Shown: piece by piece, positions 63,918 through 64,000 of the stretch
Layout: each line of letters begins with the position of its first letter
How positions within the stretch are numbered: position 1 is the stretch's first letter
Assembly: GCA_031426915.1 (NCBI GenBank)
Contig: JASJPB010000043.1
Location: 1-64,000, forward strand
Length of the DNA stretch: 64,000 nt
Direction of reading: 5' to 3'
Source: Sulfurimicrobium sp031426915
GTDB taxonomy: Bacteria; Pseudomonadota; Gammaproteobacteria; Burkholderiales; Sulfuricellaceae
Translations under genes and position numbers: made by a program
Notes under the pieces: model-generated
Told to the model about the DNA's origin: nothing
Database searches by the model: none
The model's input: only the letters and a program-made list of their open reading frames with translations

Positions 63918-64000
63918 TACTTGAGCTGTTCTTTCCTCAGGCCGAGTTCCTTCACCAGATCGCGCACCATCTGGTAATCCTTGGGGGCGATGGCCACGTA
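63918..64000 (-). CDS. phnD: Phosphonate ABC transporter substrate-binding protein, C-terminus (cut by window edge)
   Basis: Only the last 27 codons are in the window, ending APKDYQMVRDLVKELGLRKE plus four residues and a TAA stop. The identity is inferred mainly from position directly upstream of phnC and the lysine-rich helix typical of PhnD C-termini; the rest lies beyond 64000. Confidence 0.75.

Overview
The window looks like a betaproteobacterial chromosome, most plausibly from the Nitrosomonadales/Gallionellales side of the class. This rests on gene order (tuf, tRNA-Trp, secE, nusG, the rif cluster, the str cluster, then S10, spc and alpha in one run), protein lengths (327-aa RpoA, 1399-aa RpoC, 1377-aa RpoB) and near-standard betaproteobacterial sequences for AspRS, L3, L10 and RpoA. 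The genus cannot be fixed from sequence reading alone.

Region 1 (1-38045) is the transcription/translation supercluster on the + strand: 3' part of rpoC, rpsL, rpsG, fusA, tuf, tRNA-Trp, secE, nusG, rplK, rplA, rplJ, rplL, rpoB, rpoC, then a second rpsL, rpsG, fusA, tuf, followed by rpsJ through rplQ. Its most striking property is a direct repeat: 1-7407 reappears without a visible difference at 16523-23929 (offset 16,522 bp). The left copy runs from fusA-tuf into tRNA-Trp-secE, the right copy from fusA-tuf into rpsJ. This is the structure expected from unequal exchange between two directly repeated tuf genes (a tandem duplication of the tuf-to-tuf interval), or from an assembly path that jumped between the two tuf genes. 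Sequence alone cannot choose between them. Good sigma70-type promoters are visible before rpsL (both copies), rplC, rplN and rpsM; attenuator-like hairpins lie between rpoC and rpsL, tuf and tRNA-Trp, rplL and rpoB, and tuf and rpsJ; a clear intrinsic terminator closes the cluster after rplQ.

Region 2 (38078-53994) is housekeeping: a SAM hydroxide adenosyltransferase-family protein, uvrA (- strand), a YajR-type MFS transporter, ssb, an FmdB-type zinc ribbon, a DUF502 membrane protein, aspS, a rhodanese, nudB, a SulP-STAS-cyclic-nucleotide-domain fusion, nadA, an RlhA-type U32 protein and a secreted metallo-beta-lactamase-fold protein. A 123-bp inverted-repeat element sits exactly at the nadA/rlhA junction and a second palindromic repeat follows rlhA.

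Region 3 (53995-64000) starts with a 435-bp spacer carrying an IS3-type transposase remnant, then a complete, tightly overlapped C-P lyase operon on the - strand, read phnD(partial)-C-E1-E2-G-H-I-J-K-L-M-N-P. The products would import phosphonates (PhnCDE), couple them to ribose triphosphate (PhnGHI with PhnL), remove pyrophosphate (PhnM), break the C-P bond (PhnJ with PhnK) and return the sugar phosphate to PRPP (PhnP, PhnN).
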